Shown here in pieces: positions 7,060 to 14,894 of a stretch of DNA of 15,383 bases (position 1 is the stretch's first letter; each line of letters starts with the position of its first letter). The notes beneath the pieces are model-generated. The model worked only from the letters and a program-made list of their open reading frames with translations. It made no database searches and was not told the DNA's origin. The DNA comes from CAZLHO01 sp964559455 (GTDB lineage: Bacteria > Krumholzibacteriota > Krumholzibacteriia > LZORAL124-64-63): positions 1 through 15,383 of the forward strand of contig CAZLHO010000063.1 of assembly GCA_964559455.1 (NCBI GenBank). The letters are read 5' to 3'. The translations under genes and the position numbers were made by a program.

Positions 7060-8338
7060 CGGCGTGCTCCCTCTCGATCTCGATCTCGACGGATTCCCGC
7101 ACGCGATGGATCTGCTCGGCGATCGGGATGTCGGCGGCGGGCCGGAAGACGACGTGGCCGAGCAGCCAGGTGTCGTAGTCGTCCGGCGGCAGGGCGATCC
7201 GGTCGCCGGGGCGGCGCAGCCAGGAGGTCTCCAGGATCTCCGCGCCCGCGGCGTCGGGACGCAGGCGCAGGGTGCGCAGGCGGCCCGCGGCCTCGGCGTG
7301 GACGCGCAGGCCGACGGTCCGGCGCCAGTGTCCGGCCGGCGGGATCGTCGGCGGCAGGCCCCGGGCGAAGTCGAGCTGCGCAGCCAGCATGTCCGGGCCG
7401 CCGGCGTGACGGATGACGTCGGGCAGGCAATCCCCGCCGGGGCGCGGCGTGATCTCCAGGAAGACCGCCTCGCCGCCGGACACCCGGAAGTCGGCCATCG
7501 CCATGCAGCGCTCCAGGCCCAGGGCGGACGCCGCCGCGGCCAGCCCGGCCGCCAGGGCGGCGGGGGTCAGCGGCGCCGGCGGCGCGACCGGCACGACGTA
7601 GGCCCGGGTCGTGCCCGCCGGTTTCCCGTCCCGCAGCAGCTTGCGGGCGACGCGGATCACGCGCAGGCCGCCGTCGTCCAGGACGAAGTCGCAGCTGTAC
7701 TCGTCGCCGTCGACGTACTGCTCGCAGAGCACGCTGCGCTCGTCGACCAGCCCGTCGCGGTTCAGGGCGGTGGCGCCGCGCCGGCTCAGCCCTTCGCGCA
7801 CGGCCCGGAAGGCGGCCACGGCCTCGTCCGCGCCGTCGCAGCGGAAGACCAGTTCGCTGCCGCTGAGCGTGGCCGGCTTCAGGATGACCGGGGCGCGCTC
7901 ACGGTGGACGAAGTCCAGCACCGCCGCCTCGTCGTCGGCCCGGCGCACCCGCGGGCAGGGCACCCCGCGCGCCGTCCACAGCGTCTTGGACAGGAACTTG
8001 TCGCGGCAGTTGTGGACGCTGTTCCGCGAAGGGAAGGGCAGCCGGCGCGCCGCGGCGATCTCGGCGGCCAGCAGCAGCGATTCGCAGTCGTAGCAGGCCA
8101 CGCCGTCGAGGGCGATCCCCAGGCGGTCCAGGCGTTCGGCCAGCGCTGCGGCGGCCCGCGCCGCGTCCCCCAGGGGCGTGACCAGCTCCTCGTCGGGCGG
8201 CGGCGGGCCGGCGCCGGGGAGGTCGTGGACGGCCGGGTCGGTCAGGAAGAAGGCCCGCCCGGGGCGGACCTTCCGCAGGCGCTCGATGTAGTCCCGGGTG
8301 GTGCCCACCACCAGCGTCCGGCGCTTGTCGGCGGCCAA
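7052..8338 (-). CDS. ATP-grasp carboxylate-amine ligase
   Basis: The 428-residue protein has an ATP-grasp layout: a preATP-grasp domain (1-105), then RDKFLSKTLW around Lys114, the nucleotide-binding lysine Lys154 in VILKPATLSGS, the hinge VLCEQYVDGDEYSCDF (203-218), and the metal-binding strand VFLEITPRPGGD (292-303) with Glu295 and Arg299. Relatives such as carnosine synthase and PurK-type enzymes activate a carboxylate as acyl phosphate and join it to an amine. A C-terminal extension (about 335-428) follows. Substrates are unknown, but neighbouring decarboxylases could supply the amine. The start is TTG at 8338, one base after the GNAT stop, with GGAGG about ten bases upstream. An internal GTG at codon 10 or 11 is the alternative. 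Confidence 0.88.
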   Translation of the reverse strand: MAADKRRTLVVGTTRDYIERLRKVRPGRAFFLTDPAVHDLPGAGPPPPDEELVTPLGDAARAAAALAERLDRLGIALDGVACYDCESLLLAAEIAAARRLPFPSRNSVHNCRDKFLSKTLWTARGVPCPRVRRADDEAAVLDFVHRERAPVILKPATLSGSELVFRCDGADEAVAAFRAVREGLSRRGATALNRDGLVDERSVLCEQYVDGDEYSCDFVLDDGGLRVIRVARKLLRDGKPAGTTRAYVVPVAPPAPLTPAALAAGLAAAASALGLERCMAMADFRVSGGEAVFLEITPRPGGDCLPDVIRHAGGPDMLAAQLDFARGLPPTIPPAGHWRRTVGLRVHAEAAGRLRTLRLRPDAAGAEILETSWLRRPGDRIALPPDDYDTWLLGHVVFRPAADIPIAEQIHRVRESVEIEIEREHADG

Positions 8339-8339
8339 T

Positions 8340-9287
8340 TCAGGCGCTCCTCCCGGCCGCCGCGACGGCCTTCTCGACGGCCGCGGTCCTCGTCGCCGCG
8401 AAGAGCGGCCGCGGCTCCAGGTGGAAGCGCTCCTTCCAGCCGAAGTCGCCGCAGAGGAAATCGATCCGTTCGCAGCGCCGCCGGCAGGCCCACTTCACGT
8501 GGAAGAGGTTGATCGCCTTGGCGACGCCGGGGAATTCGGGGTCGGTGGCGCCGGCCAGCACCGTGTAGCGGTCGCGGTGCGCGACGGCGACGTCCACCGC
8601 CGCCCGCCGGCCGCCGATCGCGAGGGTGACGACGCGCAGCATCCTTCGCCGCGAGAAATGGGCGAGCATGGCCTCGAAGCCGGCCAGGAAGCGGGGATCC
8701 TCGAAGTACGAGGTCCCGGCGAAGCCGGCGGTGTTCGTCGCGAACATCCATTCGATGTCGCGGCGGCCGCCGTCGCGGCTGCGGCATTCCATGGGGCCCA
8801 GCGCCTCGATCTCGCGGGCGATCTTCTTGCGCGACTTGCCCGAGAACGACTCCCAGTAGGCCTCGTAGTCGTGGGCGAAGCCGCCGGGCCGCAGGATGTA
8901 GCCCACCTCGTCGACCTCGGCCTCGGGCAGGGCGGCGGCCGACTGCGCGTCGAGGTAGCGCAGGCGGGTCTCATCGGGAGCGGCCTCCCAGAGCGCCCGG
9001 CGGGCCCGGTCGTCGTCGGCGAGGACGCGGTTCTGCTCCAGCCAGGTCCGTCCCCGCCAGGTCTCGCCGGGAAAGGCGCCGTAATAGTCCTCCTCGGCGA
9101 TCCAGCTCAGGGACAGCAGGCCGACGGGACGCCAGTCCTCCTCCGCCACCAGGAAGAGGGGGGGGCGCCGGTAGCTGTCCTGGAAGGCCTGGCGCACCGC
9201 CCAGTCGTCGAAGACGTCGAGTCCAGGGGAGAGTCGCCGCCAGAGGCGCTCTCCCTCGTCCAGGTCCCGCGTGAAGCGAACGTCCAT
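8340..9287 (-). CDS. FemAB-like GNAT acyltransferase
   Basis: The 315-residue protein looks like the Acetyltransf_6 (PF13480)/FemAB side of the GNAT superfamily. It shows YWESFSGKSRKKIAREIEAL (144-163), a typical basic helix of that family, then a second GNAT lobe (about 176-285) with VVTLAIGGRRAAVDVAV, YTVLAGATDPEF and GVAKAINLFHVKWA. Members transfer acyl groups from acyl-CoA or amino acids from aminoacyl-tRNA onto amines. ATG 9287 is chosen because it lies two bases after the SpeD stop with a GAGG-type site. The same frame runs upstream to 9635, but that part overlaps SpeD and looks non-coding. It probably acts on the amine made in this cluster. Confidence 0.82.
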   Translation of the reverse strand: MDVRFTRDLDEGERLWRRLSPGLDVFDDWAVRQAFQDSYRRPPLFLVAEEDWRPVGLLSLSWIAEEDYYGAFPGETWRGRTWLEQNRVLADDDRARRALWEAAPDETRLRYLDAQSAAALPEAEVDEVGYILRPGGFAHDYEAYWESFSGKSRKKIAREIEALGPMECRSRDGGRRDIEWMFATNTAGFAGTSYFEDPRFLAGFEAMLAHFSRRRMLRVVTLAIGGRRAAVDVAVAHRDRYTVLAGATDPEFPGVAKAINLFHVKWACRRRCERIDFLCGDFGWKERFHLEPRPLFAATRTAAVEKAVAAAGRSA

Positions 9288-9289
9288 CC

Positions 9290-9694
9290 CTACTGCCTCA
9301 GGGTGACGTTCATGTGGCAGTCCCGCCCCTTGAAATACGACGTCGCGAAGTCGCGCACGACCTCGGGGTCGTAGGGCTTGCAGCTGAAGACGTCCAGGTA
9401 GACGGCGTTGGTCAGGTTGGCGAAATGGGCCGAGATCAGCGAGGTCTCGATGAGCTGGACCATCGAGTAGCCCGCGACCCGCTCGTCCTCGCCGAAGTGC
9501 ACCACCTGGGTCTCGCCGAAGCGACGCATCTCGATCAGGTCGCAGAGCTCGACCACGAAGCGGCGGATGGCCTCCGCGTCGCGGATCAGGCCGGGGTCGC
9601 AGTCGTAGATGTCGATCGCCGAGGCGATGCCCCATACCTTCATATCGATCGCCTGCTGGCGGAGATCAGACTTGCTTTCGGTCTTAGTGATCAT
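9290..9694 (-). CDS. SpeD-like pyruvoyl-dependent decarboxylase with altered processing site
   Basis: The 134-residue protein is the size of the short class of S-adenosylmethionine decarboxylase (PF02675). Its core IETSLISAHF...YLDVFSCK aligns with the Thermotoga maritima type: Ser85 at the pyruvoyl-forming serine, His90 five residues later (processing histidine), and Cys105 twenty residues later (catalytic cysteine). Spacing is exact. The residue before the serine is Thr84 instead of Glu, and the next is Leu86 instead of His. It may decarboxylate AdoMet, or another amino acid, since SpeD homologues with arginine or ornithine decarboxylase activity have been reported. No spermidine synthase is adjacent. 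A purine-rich ribosome binding site (GAGGGAGA) precedes ATG 9694, and the gene is 50 bases after the charged-protein gene. Confidence 0.85.
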   Translation of the reverse strand: MITKTESKSDLRQQAIDMKVWGIASAIDIYDCDPGLIRDAEAIRRFVVELCDLIEMRRFGETQVVHFGEDERVAGYSMVQLIETSLISAHFANLTNAVYLDVFSCKPYDPEVVRDFATSYFKGRDCHMNVTLRQ

Positions 9695-9744
9695 TCTCCC
9701 TCTCTTTCCTTGTCGATTCCTGGCCGGCTGTCCGCCGGTCGGAT

Positions 9745-10071
9745 TCAGTCGTCGAGATCGGTTTCGGCGCGTCGCTTCTCCTTGCGGGCCTGCCGCTTGC
9801 GGCGCTCGAACTCCGCCTGCTTCTTGCGGGCGGCCTTGTCGACGGGAGTGGTCGCGGGGCGGCGGCGAAGCTGCCCGGCGGGCTCGCTCTTCTCCTTCCA
9901 CTCCTCCTCGTCCAGTTCCTCGTCGTCCAGTTCATCGTCCAGGTCATCCAGGTCGTCCAGGTCGTCCAGGTCCTCCTCGTCCAGATCCGGATCCTCGTCT
10001 CTGAAGTCCCAGTCGTTCCGCTCGACGTCGTCGGGGAAATAGCCGTCCCCGTCCCTTGTGATGTGCACCAT
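9745..10071 (-). CDS. Charged low-complexity protein, acidic N-half and basic C-half, first gene of the decarboxylase cluster
   Basis: I do not recognise this 108-residue protein. Residues 8-58 are dominated by Asp and Glu, with repeated LDD units (residues 35-50). Residues 68-102 are Arg/Lys-rich and predicted helical (DKAARKKQAEFERRKRQARK), and the protein ends ETDLDD. The repeat unit reflects near-identical 9-base DNA repeats around 9938-9985. GGGAG lies about ten bases before ATG 10071. The position, 50 bases ahead of the SpeD-like gene on the same strand, suggests an operon leader gene. It could be a scaffold, a metal- or polyamine-binding protein, or a modification target. All of these are speculative, and coding status itself is only moderately sure. 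Confidence 0.6.
   Translation of the reverse strand: MVHITRDGDGYFPDDVERNDWDFRDEDPDLDEEDLDDLDDLDDLDDELDDEELDEEEWKEKSEPAGQLRRRPATTPVDKAARKKQAEFERRKRQARKEKRRAETDLDD
9938..9985. repeat. Short 9-bp tandem repeats encoding Asp-Leu-Asp units
   Basis: Repeated CAGGTCGTC-like units (about four to five imperfect copies) encode the LDD repeats of the charged protein on the minus strand. Such arrays expand and contract by slippage. Confidence 0.65.
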
Positions 10072-10119
10072 CAGCCATGGCTCCCGCGGTTGTGCCCTTT
10101 GGATAATTGGCGGCTACTG

Positions 10120-10139
10120 GAACCCCGACCCCGGGGTTC
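10120..10139. promoter_or_regulatory. 7-bp inverted repeat upstream of the decarboxylase cluster
   Basis: GAACCCC and GGGGTTC flank six bases. The element lies about 49 bases upstream of the charged-protein start, so on the minus-strand transcript it could be a leader hairpin, or on DNA an operator. No T-run follows in either direction. Confidence 0.45.
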
Positions 10140-10275
10140 ACGGTGGGGTATGGCAAGAAAGGGGGGCATTGCGAATAAATCGGAAATTTTTATGCAACGT
10201 GAAGCGAGAGAACGACTTGCCATTCTGTCGAAAGCGGCCGTAATCGAAATTTCCGGGGGTTTTGTGCCGATGAGG

Positions 10276-10304
10276 TTGATTATTCGGTATTCATGTGCGA
10301 TAAT
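10276..10304 (+). promoter_or_regulatory. Sigma-70-type promoter of the sigma-54 activator gene
   Basis: TTGATT (10276-10281) and GATAAT (10299-10304) are separated by exactly 17 bases, with four of six and five of six matches to consensus. Transcription would start near 10311, leaving a leader of about 170 bases before the ATG at 10481. Confidence 0.55.
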
Positions 10305-10454
10305 GTCCGCCAAGCGGCGGCGAAAGTCCCGAGGGGGGCTTCCGGCGCCCTTGTGGATCGGGTCTTGAGGGGACGCAAGCCGGTACAGGAACGAATATCC
10401 AGAAAGACCGCCGGTCGAATTGGTCGGTATATGAATGCCGAAAACATCGTCGGC

Positions 10455-10467
10455 CCCCGGTTCGGGG
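10455..10467 (+). promoter_or_regulatory. Hairpin just upstream of the activator ribosome binding site
   Basis: CCCCG-GTT-CGGGG forms a 5-bp stem ending about 13 bases before the ATG, next to the purine-rich AAGAGAGGG ribosome binding site. It could tune translation. The three-base loop is tight and the arms are short. Confidence 0.35.
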
Positions 10468-10480
10468 AAGAGAGGGCATC

Positions 10481-11898
<1,418 letters not shown>

Positions 11899-11902
<4 letters not shown>

Positions 11903-12666
11903 CTGAGATCCCCCGGGCGCAGGCCGACGCCGAAGGAGGCGTCGATCACCGCGCCGTGCAGCACCCGCCCCGCCTCGCCGCACAGGTAGAAGACCAGCTC
12001 GGCGATCTCCTCGGGTTCGATCATGCGGCCGCCGGGAAGGCGGGCCAGCATGGCGTCGCGGTCGGCGGGGGCCAGGTGGTCGACGCTGCTCTGGCGGAAC
12101 ATCGGGGTGTCGACCGCGCCGGGGCAGACGGTGAAGACGTCGATCGGTTCGAAGGCCGTTTCCGCAGCCAGCTGGCGGCCCAGGTGGGCCAACGCCGCCT
12201 TGCTCATGCCGTCCGAGGGGCGGAAGCGGGGGAAGGCGGCGATGCCGCCGCCGACCGAGCTCAGGATCACGACCTTGCCTCCGCCGCGTTCGCGCATCGA
12301 GGGCAGGATCGCCTGGGTCAGCCACAGGGTGCCCAGCGCGTTGACCCTCATCATGGCCAGGTCCTGGGCGAAGGCGTCGTCTCCGTAGGCCTCGACGGTC
12401 TTCGAGCCCAGGCCGGCGTTGTTGATCAGGATGTCGATCGGGCCGGGCAGCGAGCCCAGCAGGGCGTCGTGGGATGCCGGTTCGCCCAGCGAGAGCGGGA
12501 AGGCGGCCGCGTCGGCCTCCGGCAGCGAGTCGATCAGGGCGTCGGCCCGCGCGCGTCCCCGGTTGTAGGTCAGCCACACCGTGTCGCCGTCCGCCGCGAA
12601 GCGGCGCACCGTCGCCGCGCCGATGCCGCTCGAGCCGCCCGTCACCAGGACCGTCCTTTTCGCCAT
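11899..12666 (-). CDS. SDR-family (short-chain dehydrogenase-like) protein lacking the catalytic tyrosine
   Basis: The 255-residue protein has a Rossmann fold with the cofactor motif TGGSSGIG (9-16), the NNAG motif (82-85), ILSSVGG around 134-140, and a substrate loop after CPGAVDTPMF (181-190). This fits classical short-chain dehydrogenase/reductases, which use NAD(P)H on alcohols or carbonyls. The catalytic YxxxK motif reads D-G-M-S-K (152-156): the lysine is kept but the tyrosine is Asp152. The protein may be a non-catalytic or altered SDR. The gene starts 13 bases after the sucrose-phosphate synthase stop, so the two are probably co-transcribed. Its TAG overlaps the TAG of the convergent activator gene. 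Confidence 0.88.
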
Positions 12667-12679
12667 GATCCCTCCAAGT

Positions 12680-14821
12680 TCAGGGCGCCCGGCATTCCCC
12701 GAAGAAGTCGTAGTGGTCCATCGCTTCCAGGATGCCCGAGGCGTAGGGCTTCTGCGCGTAGTAGATCCGCTCGGAGCCGCCGAGTTCCGACAGTTCCTCG
12801 TGATGCCGGTTGGCCACGACCACGGCCAGGGTGTTGCCGCGCATCATGCCCTCGTCGGCGCCCGAGCCGCCGGCCGCCAGCACGCGCTCCAGGGGGACCT
12901 CGCGCTGGTCCGCGAACCAGCGCAGCGCGAAGCCCTTGGAGGCGCGGGCGGGCACCACGTCCAGATACTTTCCGAACGAGACGAAGACGTTCACCGCCTG
13001 CTCGTGGCGATGCAGCAGGCCGAGGATCTCAGCGACGTCAGGCATGGCGGCGGGGTCGATGTCGTAGCTGAGCTTGAAGACGCTCTGCTCCTGCTTGGGC
13101 TGAAGCGTGAGGCCGGGCACCTCGGCCAGGATCCGCTTGATCTCGATGCGGTGCCAGAGATGGTCGATGTGGTGGGCCCAGACCTGGTCGCGGGTCAGTT
13201 CGGGCGCGTAGTGGATCTCGGTGCCCAGGCTGGTGATCAGGACGTCGGGCCGGGGGATGCCGAACTTCTTGATCAGGCGCAGGGCGGAGTCCAGGCGCCG
13301 GCCCGTGGCGATGCCGAAGGCCGCCCGCTTGCGGTTCGCGCGGATCACCTCGGCGAATTCGGCCAGGGATGCGGGATCGCCCAGCAGGTTCTGATCCAGG
13401 TCCGTGAAGACGGCCCGGTCGCGGTATCGGGTGGCGCGGCGGACGACGGTGCGCCGCGGCAGGGGCTCGGCGGCCGCCAGCAGCGGCTGCAGCTCGGACA
13501 GGTACTTCTCGGCGTGGGCCTGCCAGGCGTAGTGCCGGCGCACGCCCTCCAGGCCGTTGCGGGCCAGTTCCTCCCAGCGCTTCCGGTCGTCGAGCATCGA
13601 GGCGAGGGCCTCGGCGATGGCCTCGATGTCGAGGGGACTGACCAGCAGGCCGTTGCGGCAGTTCTCGATGATGTCCGTCGGCCCGCCGTCGTCGGTGGCC
13701 AGGATCGGCAGGCCGCTGGCGGCGGCCTCGATCAGGGTCAGGCCGAAGGGCTCGGTCAGGGCCGGGTTGACGAAGACGCCGCCCGAGAGCGCCGCCAGCC
13801 GGTAGAGCAGGGGCACCTGGTCGGGGTCGTGCCGCTTGGGGTAGGCCACCTTCCCGTAGAGGTCGTGGCGATCGATGGCCAGCAGGATGTCGGTCAGCAC
13901 CTCGCGGACGCCGTCTTCCATGTCCCGGATGTCGTCGCGGATGCCCGCCACCAGCACCAGGTTGGCCAACTCGCGCAGGCGGTCCGAGGCGGCGAAGGCC
14001 TCGACCAGGGCGACCATGTTCTTGCGCCGGTCGGGGCGCGAGAGGGCCAGGATCATCGGGCGTCGCGGCTCGGCCAGGAAGCGGGACAGGGACGAGGCCG
14101 CGGACGTGCCCCACTCGTCTCCTGCGGGGGGGTGGAAGCGGTCCAGGTCGGTGCCCGGCGGCACGACCCGCATCCGCTCCGGAGAGTAGAAGTCGTACAG
14201 GCCGTACTGCTCTTCGATCTCCTGGCGGGTGCTGGCGATGACCAGGTCGGCCGCGCTCAGGGTCTCCTCCTCGGCCTCGATCCGCCGCGTGATCCGATAG
14301 CGGCTCTCGATCTCGTCGCGGCCCAATCCGCCGGCCAGCAGGCGCCGTCGCTTGACGCGGCCCAGCGAATGGCCGGTGTGGACCAGGGGCACGCCCATCT
14401 GACGCGACAGCCGGGCGCCGACGTAGCCGGCGTCGGCGTAGTGGCTGTGGATGATGTGGGGCAGCCGCACCTGGTCGCGGATGTGATCCAGGACGCGGTC
14501 GAAGAACTCGTCCAGGTGGTCCCAGAGCTCTTCCTTGGGCAGGTATTCGTCGCCGCCGCAGGGGATGCGCACGATCCGCGCCTTGGGCGAGAGTTCTTCG
14601 GCGGGGGCCGCGTAGTCGGCGCCGACCCGGGGGTCGACTACGCGCCGCGTCATCAGGTCGATGCGGCCGATCTCGGGACGCTCGGCGAGGGCGCGGGCCA
14701 GTTCGATCACGTACTTCGTCTGCCCGCCGGTGTCGGCGTCCCGGCCCAGTTCCAGGCTGTCGCCCCGGAGCAGGCCGTGGACGCTGATCATCAGCAGGTA
14801 GAGTCCGTCGTCTCGGGACAT
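12680..14821 (-). CDS. Sucrose-phosphate synthase with C-terminal HAD (sucrose-phosphatase-like) domain
   Basis: The 713-residue protein joins UDP/ADP-glucose to fructose-6-P to give sucrose-6-P. The GT4 part (1-455) shows the N-terminal glycine loop DTGGQTKYV (30-38), HSHYADAG (125-132), HTGHSLGRVKRRRLL (148-162), and the E-x7-E motif TEPFGLTLIEAAASG (356-370), as in bacterial sucrose-phosphate synthases. The HAD part (470-705) shows FTDLDQNLL with Asp474 and Asp476, ATGRR (505-509), and Lys629. The last HAD motif, GDSGND in active sucrose phosphatases, reads GGSGAD (651-656), losing one metal-binding Asp, so phosphatase activity is doubtful. A GGAGAAG ribosome binding site precedes ATG 14821. 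Sucrose here would serve as compatible solute or carbon store. Confidence 0.93.
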   Translation of the reverse strand: MSRDDGLYLLMISVHGLLRGDSLELGRDADTGGQTKYVIELARALAERPEIGRIDLMTRRVVDPRVGADYAAPAEELSPKARIVRIPCGGDEYLPKEELWDHLDEFFDRVLDHIRDQVRLPHIIHSHYADAGYVGARLSRQMGVPLVHTGHSLGRVKRRRLLAGGLGRDEIESRYRITRRIEAEEETLSAADLVIASTRQEIEEQYGLYDFYSPERMRVVPPGTDLDRFHPPAGDEWGTSAASSLSRFLAEPRRPMILALSRPDRRKNMVALVEAFAASDRLRELANLVLVAGIRDDIRDMEDGVREVLTDILLAIDRHDLYGKVAYPKRHDPDQVPLLYRLAALSGGVFVNPALTEPFGLTLIEAAASGLPILATDDGGPTDIIENCRNGLLVSPLDIEAIAEALASMLDDRKRWEELARNGLEGVRRHYAWQAHAEKYLSELQPLLAAAEPLPRRTVVRRATRYRDRAVFTDLDQNLLGDPASLAEFAEVIRANRKRAAFGIATGRRLDSALRLIKKFGIPRPDVLITSLGTEIHYAPELTRDQVWAHHIDHLWHRIEIKRILAEVPGLTLQPKQEQSVFKLSYDIDPAAMPDVAEILGLLHRHEQAVNVFVSFGKYLDVVPARASKGFALRWFADQREVPLERVLAAGGSGADEGMMRGNTLAVVVANRHHEELSELGGSERIYYAQKPYASGILEAMDHYDFFGECRAP

Positions 14822-14853
14822 GAAAATGGCTTCTCCGGGATGCGCGGGATCCG

Positions 14854-14881
14854 GGCGGGCGGCCGCGAAGGGCCGCCCGCC
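14854..14881. terminator. Strong GC-rich hairpin between the transporter and sucrose-phosphate synthase genes
   Basis: A perfect 11-bp inverted repeat (GGCGGGCGGCC / GGCCGCCCGCC) with a six-base loop lies 13 bases beyond the transporter stop and 32 bases before the sucrose-phosphate synthase start. No T-run follows on the minus strand, so it may be a weak or Rho-assisted terminator, an RNA-stability element or an attenuator. Confidence 0.55.
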
Positions 14882-14894
14882 GTCGGTCTGCGCG

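Larger units (their letters stand above)
10072..10480. other. Regulatory gap between divergent operons
   Basis: About 400 bases without a convincing gene separate the decarboxylase cluster (minus strand) from the sigma-54 activator (plus strand). The part from 10165 to 10310 is more AT-rich than the flanks. It contains a 7-bp inverted repeat, a plausible sigma-70 promoter for the activator, and a leader of about 170 bases with potential hairpins. I saw no convincing promoter for the minus-strand operon. Confidence 0.7.

Noticed and set aside
9288..9635. Upstream extension of the GNAT reading frame
   Set aside because: It would overlap the SpeD-like gene almost entirely and reads as Arg/Pro/Gly-rich out-of-frame sequence. 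ATG 9287 fits operon spacing.
10151..10173. TGGCAAG ... TTGCG as a sigma-54 promoter
   Set aside because: The GG and GC elements are 17 bases apart instead of the required 10.
10181..10197. GG-N10-GC (cGGaaatttttatGCaa) as a sigma-54 promoter on the plus strand
   Set aside because: The spacing is right but most flanking consensus bases are missing, and it would drive the activator gene from nearly 290 bases away. A better sigma-70-like promoter lies downstream.
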